Assembly (NCBI GenBank): GCA_905371595.1
Contig: CAJPLU010000012.1
Location: forward strand, 1 to 22,613
Source: Candidatus Saccharimonadota bacterium
Lineage (GTDB): Bacteria > Patescibacteriota > Saccharimonadia > Saccharimonadales > Saccharimonadaceae
Direction of reading: 5' to 3'
Length of the DNA: 22,613 nt
The translations under genes were made by a program, and so were the position numbers. Below the pieces are notes generated by a model, which made no database searches, was not told the origin of the DNA, and saw only the letters and a list, made by a program, of their open reading frames with translations. Below are positions 7,720-14,542 of this stretch, one piece after another. Within the stretch, counting starts at the first letter, position 1, and each line of letters begins with the position of its first letter.

Positions 7720-8106
7720 ATGGCTATGGTCTCAAAATCCCAGGATATCGACGAAAATGATACGCCAGACAAACTCCAACCCTGCGGTGCATTTATACAA
7801 GCCGCTAATAAAGATAAAGATCTTGATAGTATTGACGACGCTTGCGACCCTGAAATCACCGATCCAATTCTCTATGTCGCTCGCAATGGTAAATCAGAGT
7901 TTAACAAAGATGAAGAAGATGATAAAGAGAATAACATTTCAAAGGGTATTCCTATAGTTTTGGCAAAAGACGTAAACGAAAAGCGTTATGCTTTAAAACC
8001 GGAAGGTTATTTATTACCAGCACTAAAACCCGGGTCAAAAGATTATAAGCCACGAGGATTGATAAAATTAAATAAACTACCAAAGGGGGTGAGTTGTGAA
8101 GAATAG
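7720..8106 (+). CDS. Orphan copy of hydrolase C-terminal region, module 3
   Basis: 128 residues starting at ATG 7720, chosen because AGAGGAG lies 7 bases upstream; the frame is open further upstream but without a good site. It resembles the hydrolase from about residue 850 to the end: PCGAF, DKDLDSIDDACDPEITDPILYVARNGKSE, then the tail. About 55 residues present in the parent between NEDE and DKENN are missing in frame (copy: NKDEEDDKENN). The tail's first Cys is Arg here (KRYAL against KCYAL), so a disulfide with the VSCE cysteine could not form. There is no signal peptide. It may be a decaying duplicate or a recombination donor for the parent gene. Confidence 0.65.
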   Translation: MAMVSKSQDIDENDTPDKLQPCGAFIQAANKDKDLDSIDDACDPEITDPILYVARNGKSEFNKDEEDDKENNISKGIPIVLAKDVNEKRYALKPEGYLLPALKPGSKDYKPRGLIKLNKLPKGVSCEE

Positions 8107-8368
8107 AAGCAGCCTATATGTTTTGTTATCAATATCATTGCCAATTGTGGTGCTGGTTTTATACTATTATGTTATAGGACCAGCTGTAGCAGATGCTATC
8201 AGCTTCTTGGTAGCACAGTGTATTTTGCTCGCCTTTGGACTATTATTCCTCACTATGGGTGTATCATTGTTTATACGGAATAGCGGCAAGTATAAGCTGT
8301 TGTGCGTACCCAGCATGGTAGTTAGTGTGCTGTTTTTCTTTGGCTATTATGTGTCTGGATTAATCTAG
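8096..8368 (+). CDS. Small three-helix membrane protein, module 3
   Basis: 90 residues from a GTG overlapping module 3's tail copy by 11 bases, with Shine-Dalgarno AAGGGGGTGAG. Three hydrophobic stretches are visible: LYVLLSISLPIVVLVLYYYV, FLVAQCILLAFGLLFLTMG, and LLCVPSMVVSVLFFFGYYV. It lacks the WWQR and YWIGW motifs and does not look homologous to the module 1 and 2 proteins, although it holds the same position. So the tail is conserved while the membrane partner changes. Function unknown. Confidence 0.7.
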   Translation: MKNRSSLYVLLSISLPIVVLVLYYYVIGPAVADAISFLVAQCILLAFGLLFLTMGVSLFIRNSGKYKLLCVPSMVVSVLFFFGYYVSGLI

Positions 8369-8391
8369 TGCTGGTTATGTAGTATTGTGTA

Positions 8392-8400
8392 TGATATAAT
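8392..8400 (+). promoter_or_regulatory. Extended -10 promoter of tRNA-Gln
   Basis: TGA followed by TATAAT (8395-8400) is an extended -10 element ending 18 bases before the tRNA. Transcription would start about 11 bases upstream of the mature 5' end. No good -35 box is visible. Confidence 0.65.
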
Positions 8401-8418
8401 GAAGCGTAACCCACATGA

Positions 8419-8493
8419 TGGGTCGTCGCCAAGTGGTAAGGCACTGGGTTTTGGTCCCAGCATTCGCAGGTTCGAGTCCTGCCGACCCAGCCA
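8419..8493 (+). tRNA. tRNA-Gln (TTG anticodon)
   Basis: A full cloverleaf can be folded: acceptor TGGGTCG/CGACCCA, D stem GCC/GGC, anticodon stem CTGGG/CCCAG around loop TTTTGGT (anticodon TTG, reading CAA and CAG), T stem GCAGG/CCTGC around TTCGAGT. Discriminator G is followed by an encoded CCA (8491-8493). The body is 72 bases without CCA. It is transcribed alone, with its own promoter and terminator. Confidence 0.96.
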
Positions 8494-8514
8494 AATTATG
8501 CAAACGAAAATATC

Positions 8515-8556
8515 ATAAACCGCTCAGATCTGAACAATCTAAGCGGTTTATTTTTA
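8515..8556 (+). terminator. Intrinsic terminator after tRNA-Gln
   Basis: Inverted repeat ATAAACCGCT (8515-8524) with AGCGGTTTAT (8542-8551), plus inner AGAT/ATCT pairing, followed by a T-rich tract ending near 8556. It closes the tRNA transcript. Confidence 0.85.
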
Positions 8557-8601
8557 TGAATCGTATCGACATTTAGCAAATTCATAGCTTACTTTGTTTT
8601 A

Positions 8602-8633
8602 TTGACGCCACCCCCAAATACCATTAGTATAAT
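8602..8633 (+). promoter_or_regulatory. Promoter of the SulP gene
   Basis: TTGACG at 8602-8607 serves as -35. With a 17-base spacer the -10 is TAGTAT (8625-8630); the better TATAAT at 8628-8633 is 20 bases away. Either -10 ends 4 to 7 bases before ATG 8638, so the mRNA would be leaderless or nearly so. Confidence 0.6.
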
Positions 8634-8637
8634 AGAT

Positions 8638-10677
8638 ATGCGAAAAGTGTCTCTGCCGAGCATATTGCGGTACAAGAAATCTTACTTGCGGCATGATATC
8701 ATAACGGCGTTGTTGATAGCCGTCGTGAATGTTCCCAATGCGTTGGCTTTTTCGGTAATCGTCGGACTGCCACCCGAGACTGGTTTATATACGACAATTA
8801 TTGGTGCGCTAGTATTTGGGTTGTTGGGATACTCACATCGATTGGTGGTTGGCGCAGATTCAGCGACGGCCATTCTACTAGCGTCAGGTGCAGTGTTAGT
8901 GGCGCAAACAGGTACGCCAGAATATGTTAATGTGATCGCAGCGATGACGTTACTATCAGGCGTTCTGCTACTATTGCTGGGATTATTCAAATTTGGCTTT
9001 TTGGCAGATCTGGTGTCGCGGCCAGTGATGATTGGTTTCATGGCAGGCGTAGGAGTACAGCTAATTGTTACACAGATACCAGCTCTACTAGGCTTGAAAG
9101 CATCAGGCGGTTTCTGGAGTCATTTAGCGTCAATTACCGCGCAAGCTAGTTCAATCAACTGGATGACCGCTACGCTAGCGCTCTTGGTGCTAGGTGTAGT
9201 GTTGTTTTGGCGATCATCGCGAATACCGAGCGAACTAATCGGTATCGCTATGGCTGTAGTATTTGCAATAGTATTTCACGTCGATGCGTACGGCGTAGAG
9301 TTTTTAGGTTCGCTACCAAGCAATATGCCAAACTTAATAGTGCCCACGGTGTCGCTCGAGATGCTAAATACAATTATGCCAACCGTATTATCAATTGCGC
9401 TCGTAGTACTAGTCCAGAGTTCTATGACAGCGCGTTCCATTGGTAGCGAACACGACGATAAAATCCAGACCAACCAAGATACGGCAGCCCTTGGAATAGC
9501 TAATGTTGCTTCAGCTCTATTCCACGGCTATACCGTTAGCGCCTCACCGCCGCGCAGCCAGTTAGCCGACTCGCTGGGTATGCGTTCGCAATTGAGCGGT
9601 ATTGTTGCCAGCTTAGCAATGATGGCGTTGATCGTTTTTGGCGGTACTTTGTTACACTACGTGCCGCTAGCAGCACTAGCAGCGATAGTTTGTACGGCAG
9701 GTTTACGCTTGATTCGTTTTCGTGAATTGCACTATTTGTGGGCTGTCCATCATGAGGAGTTTATGATCGCGCTAGTTGCTCTAGCTTGTACGGTACTATT
9801 CGGCGTACAGTTAGGTATTTTAGTAGCGGTAGCAGCCTCGCTGATGGAACGATTACGCCGGCAGTACCACCCTGATGATGCTGTGCTGCTGCGCGATGGC
9901 GAGCTGTCATCATGGGCGGCTGATCGGGTAAAAGATAAGATAGGCTCTTTGCCAAAAGATACATTAGTTTATGCTTTCGGCGAATCGCTTTTTTTCGAGA
10001 ATATTAATTATTTCGCTGAACGGTTACGGCGAGCTATTCATCGCGCTAAACATCCAGTAACATACGTGGTGATTGACGCTGGAGCGATTGACGATATCGA
10101 CTATACAGCGGTTGAAGCGCTCAAACGTTTGTACCGCGAGCTTGGCGAAGATGGTATCGCGATTGCTTTTGCGCACGTGTCACCGGGATTGCGCAGCCAG
10201 TTTGATATCTATGGCATTACCGATATAATTGGTAGCCGCAATATTTACACAACATTGTCTCTGGCATTGGCGCATCAGAAACAGGCTTCGGCAATTGAAA
10301 TGATCAGAGACCTTAAAATCGCTAGCGATTCGTATATCGTGGTCGGCGGCGCCGTGCTTGATATGATGCATTTGCGCGATACACCTAATGTTGATTTAGT
10401 AGTATCGCGCGAAGTTTATGACCGTTTTGCACGCAAGAAACATTGGCGCGAGGTGACACTAACTAGCGGCAAGCGAATTTTGGTACATGAACAATACAAT
10501 CTGCTAAAAAGTTGGATGGGTAATTCCTTGACAGCATTACAGCGAGATATGCAAACCATCGATGGGATACCCGTGGTCTCGACCGACCGGCTGATTGCTG
10601 CCAAACGAAAGATGGCTCGTCGTAAAGATTTAGCTGATTTAGAACTATTGCGTGGACATATCAAGCGCCGGAATTAA
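8638..10677 (+). CDS. SulP-family anion transporter with STAS and nucleotidyltransferase-like domains
   Basis: 679 residues in the inner membrane. The N-terminal 400 or so residues are a SulP transporter core: VPNALAFSVIVGLPPETGLY is the family signature, followed by GADSATAI, and about a dozen hydrophobic helices. SulP proteins carry sulfate, bicarbonate or other anions; the substrate is not readable here. A STAS domain follows at about 440-550 (VVIDAGAIDDIDYTAVEAL). Residues about 560-679 are an extra domain: YIVVGGAVLDMM with Gly570-Gly571, then TPNVDLVVS (Asn584-Val-Asp586), and a final TDRLIAAKRKMARRKDLADL. This resembles small nucleotidyltransferase-fold proteins, with Asn in place of the first Asp of D-x-D. 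The TTG at 8602 also keeps the frame open, but it lies inside the promoter, so ATG 8638 is preferred. It is convergent with the P-type ATPase gene, with 12 bases between them. Confidence 0.9.
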   Translation: MRKVSLPSILRYKKSYLRHDIITALLIAVVNVPNALAFSVIVGLPPETGLYTTIIGALVFGLLGYSHRLVVGADSATAILLASGAVLVAQTGTPEYVNVIAAMTLLSGVLLLLLGLFKFGFLADLVSRPVMIGFMAGVGVQLIVTQIPALLGLKASGGFWSHLASITAQASSINWMTATLALLVLGVVLFWRSSRIPSELIGIAMAVVFAIVFHVDAYGVEFLGSLPSNMPNLIVPTVSLEMLNTIMPTVLSIALVVLVQSSMTARSIGSEHDDKIQTNQDTAALGIANVASALFHGYTVSASPPRSQLADSLGMRSQLSGIVASLAMMALIVFGGTLLHYVPLAALAAIVCTAGLRLIRFRELHYLWAVHHEEFMIALVALACTVLFGVQLGILVAVAASLMERLRRQYHPDDAVLLRDGELSSWAADRVKDKIGSLPKDTLVYAFGESLFFENINYFAERLRRAIHRAKHPVTYVVIDAGAIDDIDYTAVEALKRLYRELGEDGIAIAFAHVSPGLRSQFDIYGITDIIGSRNIYTTLSLALAHQKQASAIEMIRDLKIASDSYIVVGGAVLDMMHLRDTPNVDLVVSREVYDRFARKKHWREVTLTSGKRILVHEQYNLLKSWMGNSLTALQRDMQTIDGIPVVSTDRLIAAKRKMARRKDLADLELLRGHIKRRN

Positions 10678-10689
10678 TTAGCGAACTTT

Positions 10690-13260
10690 TTATTTTTTCT
10701 TGAGCGGTTGTTTAAGACGCTTGGTAATTCGCTGAAGATTCGGTCGCTTACCAAAGAACTTTCGCCCTACCCATTTGTGCAGTTCAATCAAGACGATAGG
10801 TATAATGAGAGCAGAGACAGTCACTAAGAGAAGATGCGTGTTGTCTACTGGCGTAATATGCAGCAACCGTCCAAGCGGCGTAGCCAGGGCGGCAATCTGC
10901 AGCGTGACAGCGATGATTAGTCCAACAATGAAAGGTGCGTTCCGCTTGCGTAGACGACTGATCAATGATTCGTAATCACTGCGCGCCTCGATAGCGCTAG
11001 CCCACTGTGCGGTTACCAGCGAACAAAAAGCAATTGTCCGAGCATAATCAGCACCAAAGCGTTGATTGAAATAAATATAGAATCCCAGCGTCATTGATGA
11101 CATAATTATGGCAATCAACAATATTCGTGAAGTCATAAATTTACTGAGTAGCGGCGCGTTAGCGCGTTTTGGCTTCTCTAGCATATTCCGAGGCTCGCCC
11201 GGCTCCAGTCCAATCGGAATTACCATAGCGCTATCAGTGACTAAATTAACCCATAAAATCTGCACAGGCGCCAGCGGCAGCGGTAAACCGGAAATCAACG
11301 CGCTCAGCGATACGATAACTTCGCCGAGATTAGTCGCTAACAGATACGTTACCATGCGCTTAATATTGGCATAGACAGTTCTACCCTCGTGAATAGCCGA
11401 AACAATTGAGCGAAAGTTATTATCAAGCAAGATGATATCGCCCGCGTCCTTGGCAATTTGTGTCCCTGCTCCCATAGCGACACCAACATGAGCATTAGTC
11501 AGCGCCGGAATGTCATTGACACCGTCGCCAGTCATGGCAGTGATATTATCGCGCTTGAGTACTTCAAGGATGCGGTGCTTATGCTCGGGCAAAACGCGCG
11601 CGCAAACACGGATAGTACGCAACCTCTCAGCTAGTTCGTCGTCAGATAATGTAATAATCTGCCGGCTATCAAATACTTGGTTGCGATGCTCGACTAGGCC
11701 AAGCTGCTTACCGATATGATAAGCTGTCTCGAAGTGGTCGCCGGTGACCATACGCACGCTGATGCCAGCGGCTTGCGCGCGAGCAATGGCGCCTTTGGCT
11801 TCTGGCCGCAGCGTATCTGCCACGCCGACAAAACCATCAAAAACCAGCGGCATATTATCTGGAATACTTTCAAGCGAATCAATTGGTTTATTGAGCGACG
11901 CATGCGCTAGCGCAATTACCCGGAAACCAAGTCCAGTCAGATGATGTAATTCAACTAAAGCTTTCTCGCGTTCGCCTTCGGTGATATCGCAATGGTCAAC
12001 GATTTTCTCTGGTGCTCCTTTGACAGCTAGAGTATACTTAGCCCCATTATGCCGCAAATTGCCGCTCATCGCCATTGAATGCTCAAATGTAAATTCCCGC
12101 AAAGGCTGGCCAAGTTTGGGAGTTGCTTCGGACGAGTTAATGAACGAAGCGAAAGCTTTATCAAGCGGATCAGCAGTTTTTCTCTTGTTTAATAGAATAC
12201 TAGCAGCAAGTGTCTGCAAAATACGTTTTTCGTTGTGGCGCGGGTGCCAAATTTCTTGAACCGATAATTTGTTGCGCGTTAGTGTGCCAGTTTTGTCGGT
12301 GGCAATAGTAGTGATGGCGCCGATTGACTCGATTGAGCCCATAGTTCGCACCAATGCTTTACGGCGAGCCATCCGTCGCATCGCTAATACCAAAATGACT
12401 GATATAGCAATTGGTAAGTTCTCGGGCACTGCACTGACACTGAGAGCAATCACAAAGCGCAATGCTTCGCTCCACTCAACACCGCGAGCTAGCGCCAACC
12501 AAAAAGCAAACAAAGCAATGCCTAGAATAACAGCCACTATACGCGTGATAAGACTATCGATTTTCTGCTGTACAGGATTGACATTATGGTCGCCAGACGA
12601 TAAATCGCTCAAACGGCCAAATTCGGTATCGTTCGCAGTAGCGGTTACTATCGCCATGGCAGTACCGCCAACGACAAATGAACCTTGAAAAACCATGTTG
12701 GATTGTTCGTAAATTTCGCGGTCGCTCGGCAGGACAGCGCAAGTTTTTTCGATTGGTAGCGACTCGCCGGTTAATTGCGATTCGTCAACACGAAAAGAGC
12801 GCGCCTCTAGCATGCGAGCGTCAGCAGGAATTTTATCGCCTTCATCAAGAATTATCACATCGCCTGGAACTAACAGTGTCGCGGCGATCATCTCGCGCCG
12901 CCCTTTTCGCAGCACCTCGACTTCAGCAACAGACTGTTTTTGCAGCGATCGCAAAATCCGCTCAGTCGAAAACCGTTGTACATAATAAATAATTGCGTTC
13001 ACCGCCATGATAAAAATAATCAACCCAGCATCAAAATACGACTTATGCCACAAGCTAACAATTGCCGCTACTATCAGTACTGTCATAAAAATCGACTTGA
13101 ACGGCTCAATAATTTTACGCCAAAGCGGGTCAGACTTAACCTTGATCATGTTTAAGCCGTAGTGACGTAACCGCTCATCGCTCTCGATATCGGATAACCC
13201 TTTGGTGGTTGATTCAAGCTCAACTAGTGTTTCTTTAATGGTTTTATCGTAAAAAGCCAT
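10690..13260 (-). CDS. P2-type cation-transporting ATPase (calcium-type)
   Basis: 856-residue P-type ATPase of the SERCA/PMCA-like P2 group, which uses ATP to pump cations (calcium most likely) across the membrane. Visible parts in order: N-terminal cation-ATPase domain, the actuator motif TGES (164-167), helix-4 motif PENLP (usually PEGLP in Ca2+ pumps), phosphorylation motif DKTGTLT with Asp322, nucleotide-binding KGAPE, the hinge motif GDGVND (578-583), and WVNLVTDS in helix 6, where N-x-x-T-D ligates calcium in relatives. ATG 13260 is preferred over the in-frame ATG 11 codons upstream, because the -10 box TATAAT lies between them, 6 bases before 13260. The 53-base intergenic region is shared with the divergent permease gene. 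The Gly-to-Asn change in PEGLP makes ion specificity uncertain. Confidence 0.92.
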   Translation of the reverse strand: MAFYDKTIKETLVELESTTKGLSDIESDERLRHYGLNMIKVKSDPLWRKIIEPFKSIFMTVLIVAAIVSLWHKSYFDAGLIIFIMAVNAIIYYVQRFSTERILRSLQKQSVAEVEVLRKGRREMIAATLLVPGDVIILDEGDKIPADARMLEARSFRVDESQLTGESLPIEKTCAVLPSDREIYEQSNMVFQGSFVVGGTAMAIVTATANDTEFGRLSDLSSGDHNVNPVQQKIDSLITRIVAVILGIALFAFWLALARGVEWSEALRFVIALSVSAVPENLPIAISVILVLAMRRMARRKALVRTMGSIESIGAITTIATDKTGTLTRNKLSVQEIWHPRHNEKRILQTLAASILLNKRKTADPLDKAFASFINSSEATPKLGQPLREFTFEHSMAMSGNLRHNGAKYTLAVKGAPEKIVDHCDITEGEREKALVELHHLTGLGFRVIALAHASLNKPIDSLESIPDNMPLVFDGFVGVADTLRPEAKGAIARAQAAGISVRMVTGDHFETAYHIGKQLGLVEHRNQVFDSRQIITLSDDELAERLRTIRVCARVLPEHKHRILEVLKRDNITAMTGDGVNDIPALTNAHVGVAMGAGTQIAKDAGDIILLDNNFRSIVSAIHEGRTVYANIKRMVTYLLATNLGEVIVSLSALISGLPLPLAPVQILWVNLVTDSAMVIPIGLEPGEPRNMLEKPKRANAPLLSKFMTSRILLIAIIMSSMTLGFYIYFNQRFGADYARTIAFCSLVTAQWASAIEARSDYESLISRLRKRNAPFIVGLIIAVTLQIAALATPLGRLLHITPVDNTHLLLVTVSALIIPIVLIELHKWVGRKFFGKRPNLQRITKRLKQPLKKK

Positions 13261-13266
13261 AAGCAC

Positions 13267-13275
13267 ATTATAGCA
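13267..13275 (-). promoter_or_regulatory. Extended -10 promoter of the P-type ATPase
   Basis: On the minus strand TGC is followed by TATAAT (13267-13272), ending 6 bases before ATG 13260. This predicts a leaderless mRNA and decides the start codon. A weak TTGTTA lies upstream at a 15-base spacing. Confidence 0.75.
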
Positions 13276-13301
13276 AATTTTAGTTTTTAACAATAAAGCG
13301 C

Positions 13302-13307
13302 TATACT
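13302..13307 (+). promoter_or_regulatory. -10 box of the AI-2E-family permease gene
   Basis: TATACT ends exactly 6 bases before ATG 13314, which predicts a leaderless mRNA. No strong -35 box is visible; its region overlaps the divergent ATPase promoter. Confidence 0.6.
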
Positions 13308-13313
13308 GAAAAT

Positions 13314-14486
13314 ATGAAGGTTAAAATCGAGATAGACACTATAACATTCGTACGTTTTTGGCTGGTAGTAATCGGCTTTGGGCTAGCAGGCTTATTAATT
13401 TGGAATGCTCGTACAGCGTTAGTAATTATTGGAGCGGCAGCATTCTTAGCACTAGCTCTCAATGGGCCAGTCAGTTGGTTGGCTAATAAGCTACCCAACC
13501 GCAGCCGGACCCTCAGTACAGCTATCGCTTTTATCGTTATTGTAGCAATACTAGCGGCAATTCTGTTTTTGGCAGTGCCGCCAATAGTTCAGCAAACAAT
13601 TAGCTTTTTACAAACTCTGCCCGATACGATACGAACAATGTCGGCGCAATGGAAGGGCTTTGGTGCTATAGTATCGCGTTATCATCTAGAATCGCAGATT
13701 GATCAAATGGTTGTTTCAATACAAGGAAATGCAACGTCGTGGCTGGCAAACTTTGGACAGAACTTTCTCAGTGGCGTCGGAACAACAATGTCGCTAATCA
13801 CCGAGGCCTCGCTAGCGCTAGTTCTAACATTCCTAATGCTAGTCGAAGGACCGCGCTGGTCACGATACTTCTGGGGATTATATAGCAACGATAAGCGAAT
13901 GCAGCACCATCGAATCATCTTCCGGCGGATGAATGCAGTAATCTCTGGATATGTAAGCGGACAATTGATCGTTTCGGGTTTAGATGGTGCTTTTGCCGGC
14001 TTAACAGTATTTATCTTGAGTCAAGTTTTTCCAGCAGTACCAGCAAACATTGCTTTGCCAACGATTGCTATCATGTTTATCTTGTCGCTGATCCCAATGT
14101 TCGGCGCAGGAATTGGCGGCATTATCGTCTTTGCATTACTGGCAATTAATAGTATGCCAGCAGCAATAGCTTTTGGTATTTACTTCATCATTTATCAGCA
14201 GATCGAGAATAATGTAATTTCGCCAACTATTCAATCCAAACGTATTGAACTTTCGCCGCTAATGGTTTTGATGGCGGTAACTATAGGGCTGTACATGTTC
14301 GGTATGGTTGGCGGTATTATCTCGATACCGATAGCTGGCTGCGCCAAAGTGCTTGCAACTGAATATATCAAGGTCGAACGCCGCGAAGAACCAGCTGCCA
14401 AACCAACAAAGCTTGCTCGCCTGCTCAAGCGCGTTCGCCGCGAAAAAAGTAAACCAGAGGCAGCTAAATCAGAAACTGAAGCCTAG
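13314..14486 (+). CDS. AI-2E family transporter (PerM/YhhT-type membrane protein)
   Basis: 390-residue integral membrane protein of the AI-2E-exporter family (formerly UPF0118/DUF20). Members include the quorum-signal exporter TqsA and Na+/H+ antiporters. Two N-terminal hydrophobic helices (FWLVVIGFGLAGLLIWNA and onward), a third at about 60-85, a soluble segment at about 90-145, then five or so helices are visible. The late segment SLIPMFGAGIGGIIVFALLA and the Gln-rich IYQQIENNVISPTIQSKRIELSP are typical of the family (usual form P-x-x-x-x-x-x-x-x-L and Q..E.N.I.P). The C-terminus is a Lys/Arg/Glu-rich cytoplasmic tail. The substrate cannot be inferred. It is divergent from the ATPase gene, with overlapping promoter regions, so joint control is possible. 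No terminator is evident in the 56 bases before the convergent cysS end. Confidence 0.88.
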   Translation: MKVKIEIDTITFVRFWLVVIGFGLAGLLIWNARTALVIIGAAAFLALALNGPVSWLANKLPNRSRTLSTAIAFIVIVAILAAILFLAVPPIVQQTISFLQTLPDTIRTMSAQWKGFGAIVSRYHLESQIDQMVVSIQGNATSWLANFGQNFLSGVGTTMSLITEASLALVLTFLMLVEGPRWSRYFWGLYSNDKRMQHHRIIFRRMNAVISGYVSGQLIVSGLDGAFAGLTVFILSQVFPAVPANIALPTIAIMFILSLIPMFGAGIGGIIVFALLAINSMPAAIAFGIYFIIYQQIENNVISPTIQSKRIELSPLMVLMAVTIGLYMFGMVGGIISIPIAGCAKVLATEYIKVERREEPAAKPTKLARLLKRVRREKSKPEAAKSETEA

Positions 14487-14542
14487 TAAAGGATTAGGCC
14501 AGCCAGCTCACACCATTCAAAAAATCTTTTAAACACTTGAGT

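Larger units (their letters stand above)
6663..8106 (+). repeat. Three copies of a 171-base hydrolase C-terminal tail
   Basis: The final 56 codons plus stop of the hydrolase (6663-6833) recur at 7193-7363 and 7936-8106, in the same frame and same length. By hand count copies 2 and 3 share about 46 of 56 residues; copy 1 shares about 38 or 39 with each. All end in PKGVSCE and all contain the Shine-Dalgarno AAGGGGGT(G/A)AG, and in all three the GTG of the next small membrane protein overlaps the last 11 bases. The spacing shows duplication of a unit made of tail plus membrane-protein gene. Confidence 0.9.

Noticed and set aside
7115..8106. Modules 2 and 3 as sequencing or assembly duplication artefacts
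   Set aside because: The copies differ at many positions, including indels and different partner genes, so they are not assembly repeats.
8602..8637. TTG start of SulP at 8602
   Set aside because: It coincides with the TTGACG -35 box and the added residues are not transporter-like.
13261..13293. Longer start of the P-type ATPase at 13293
   Set aside because: The extra 11 codons contain the extended -10 box TGC-TATAAT, so they would lie upstream of the transcription start; family members begin near MAFYDK.
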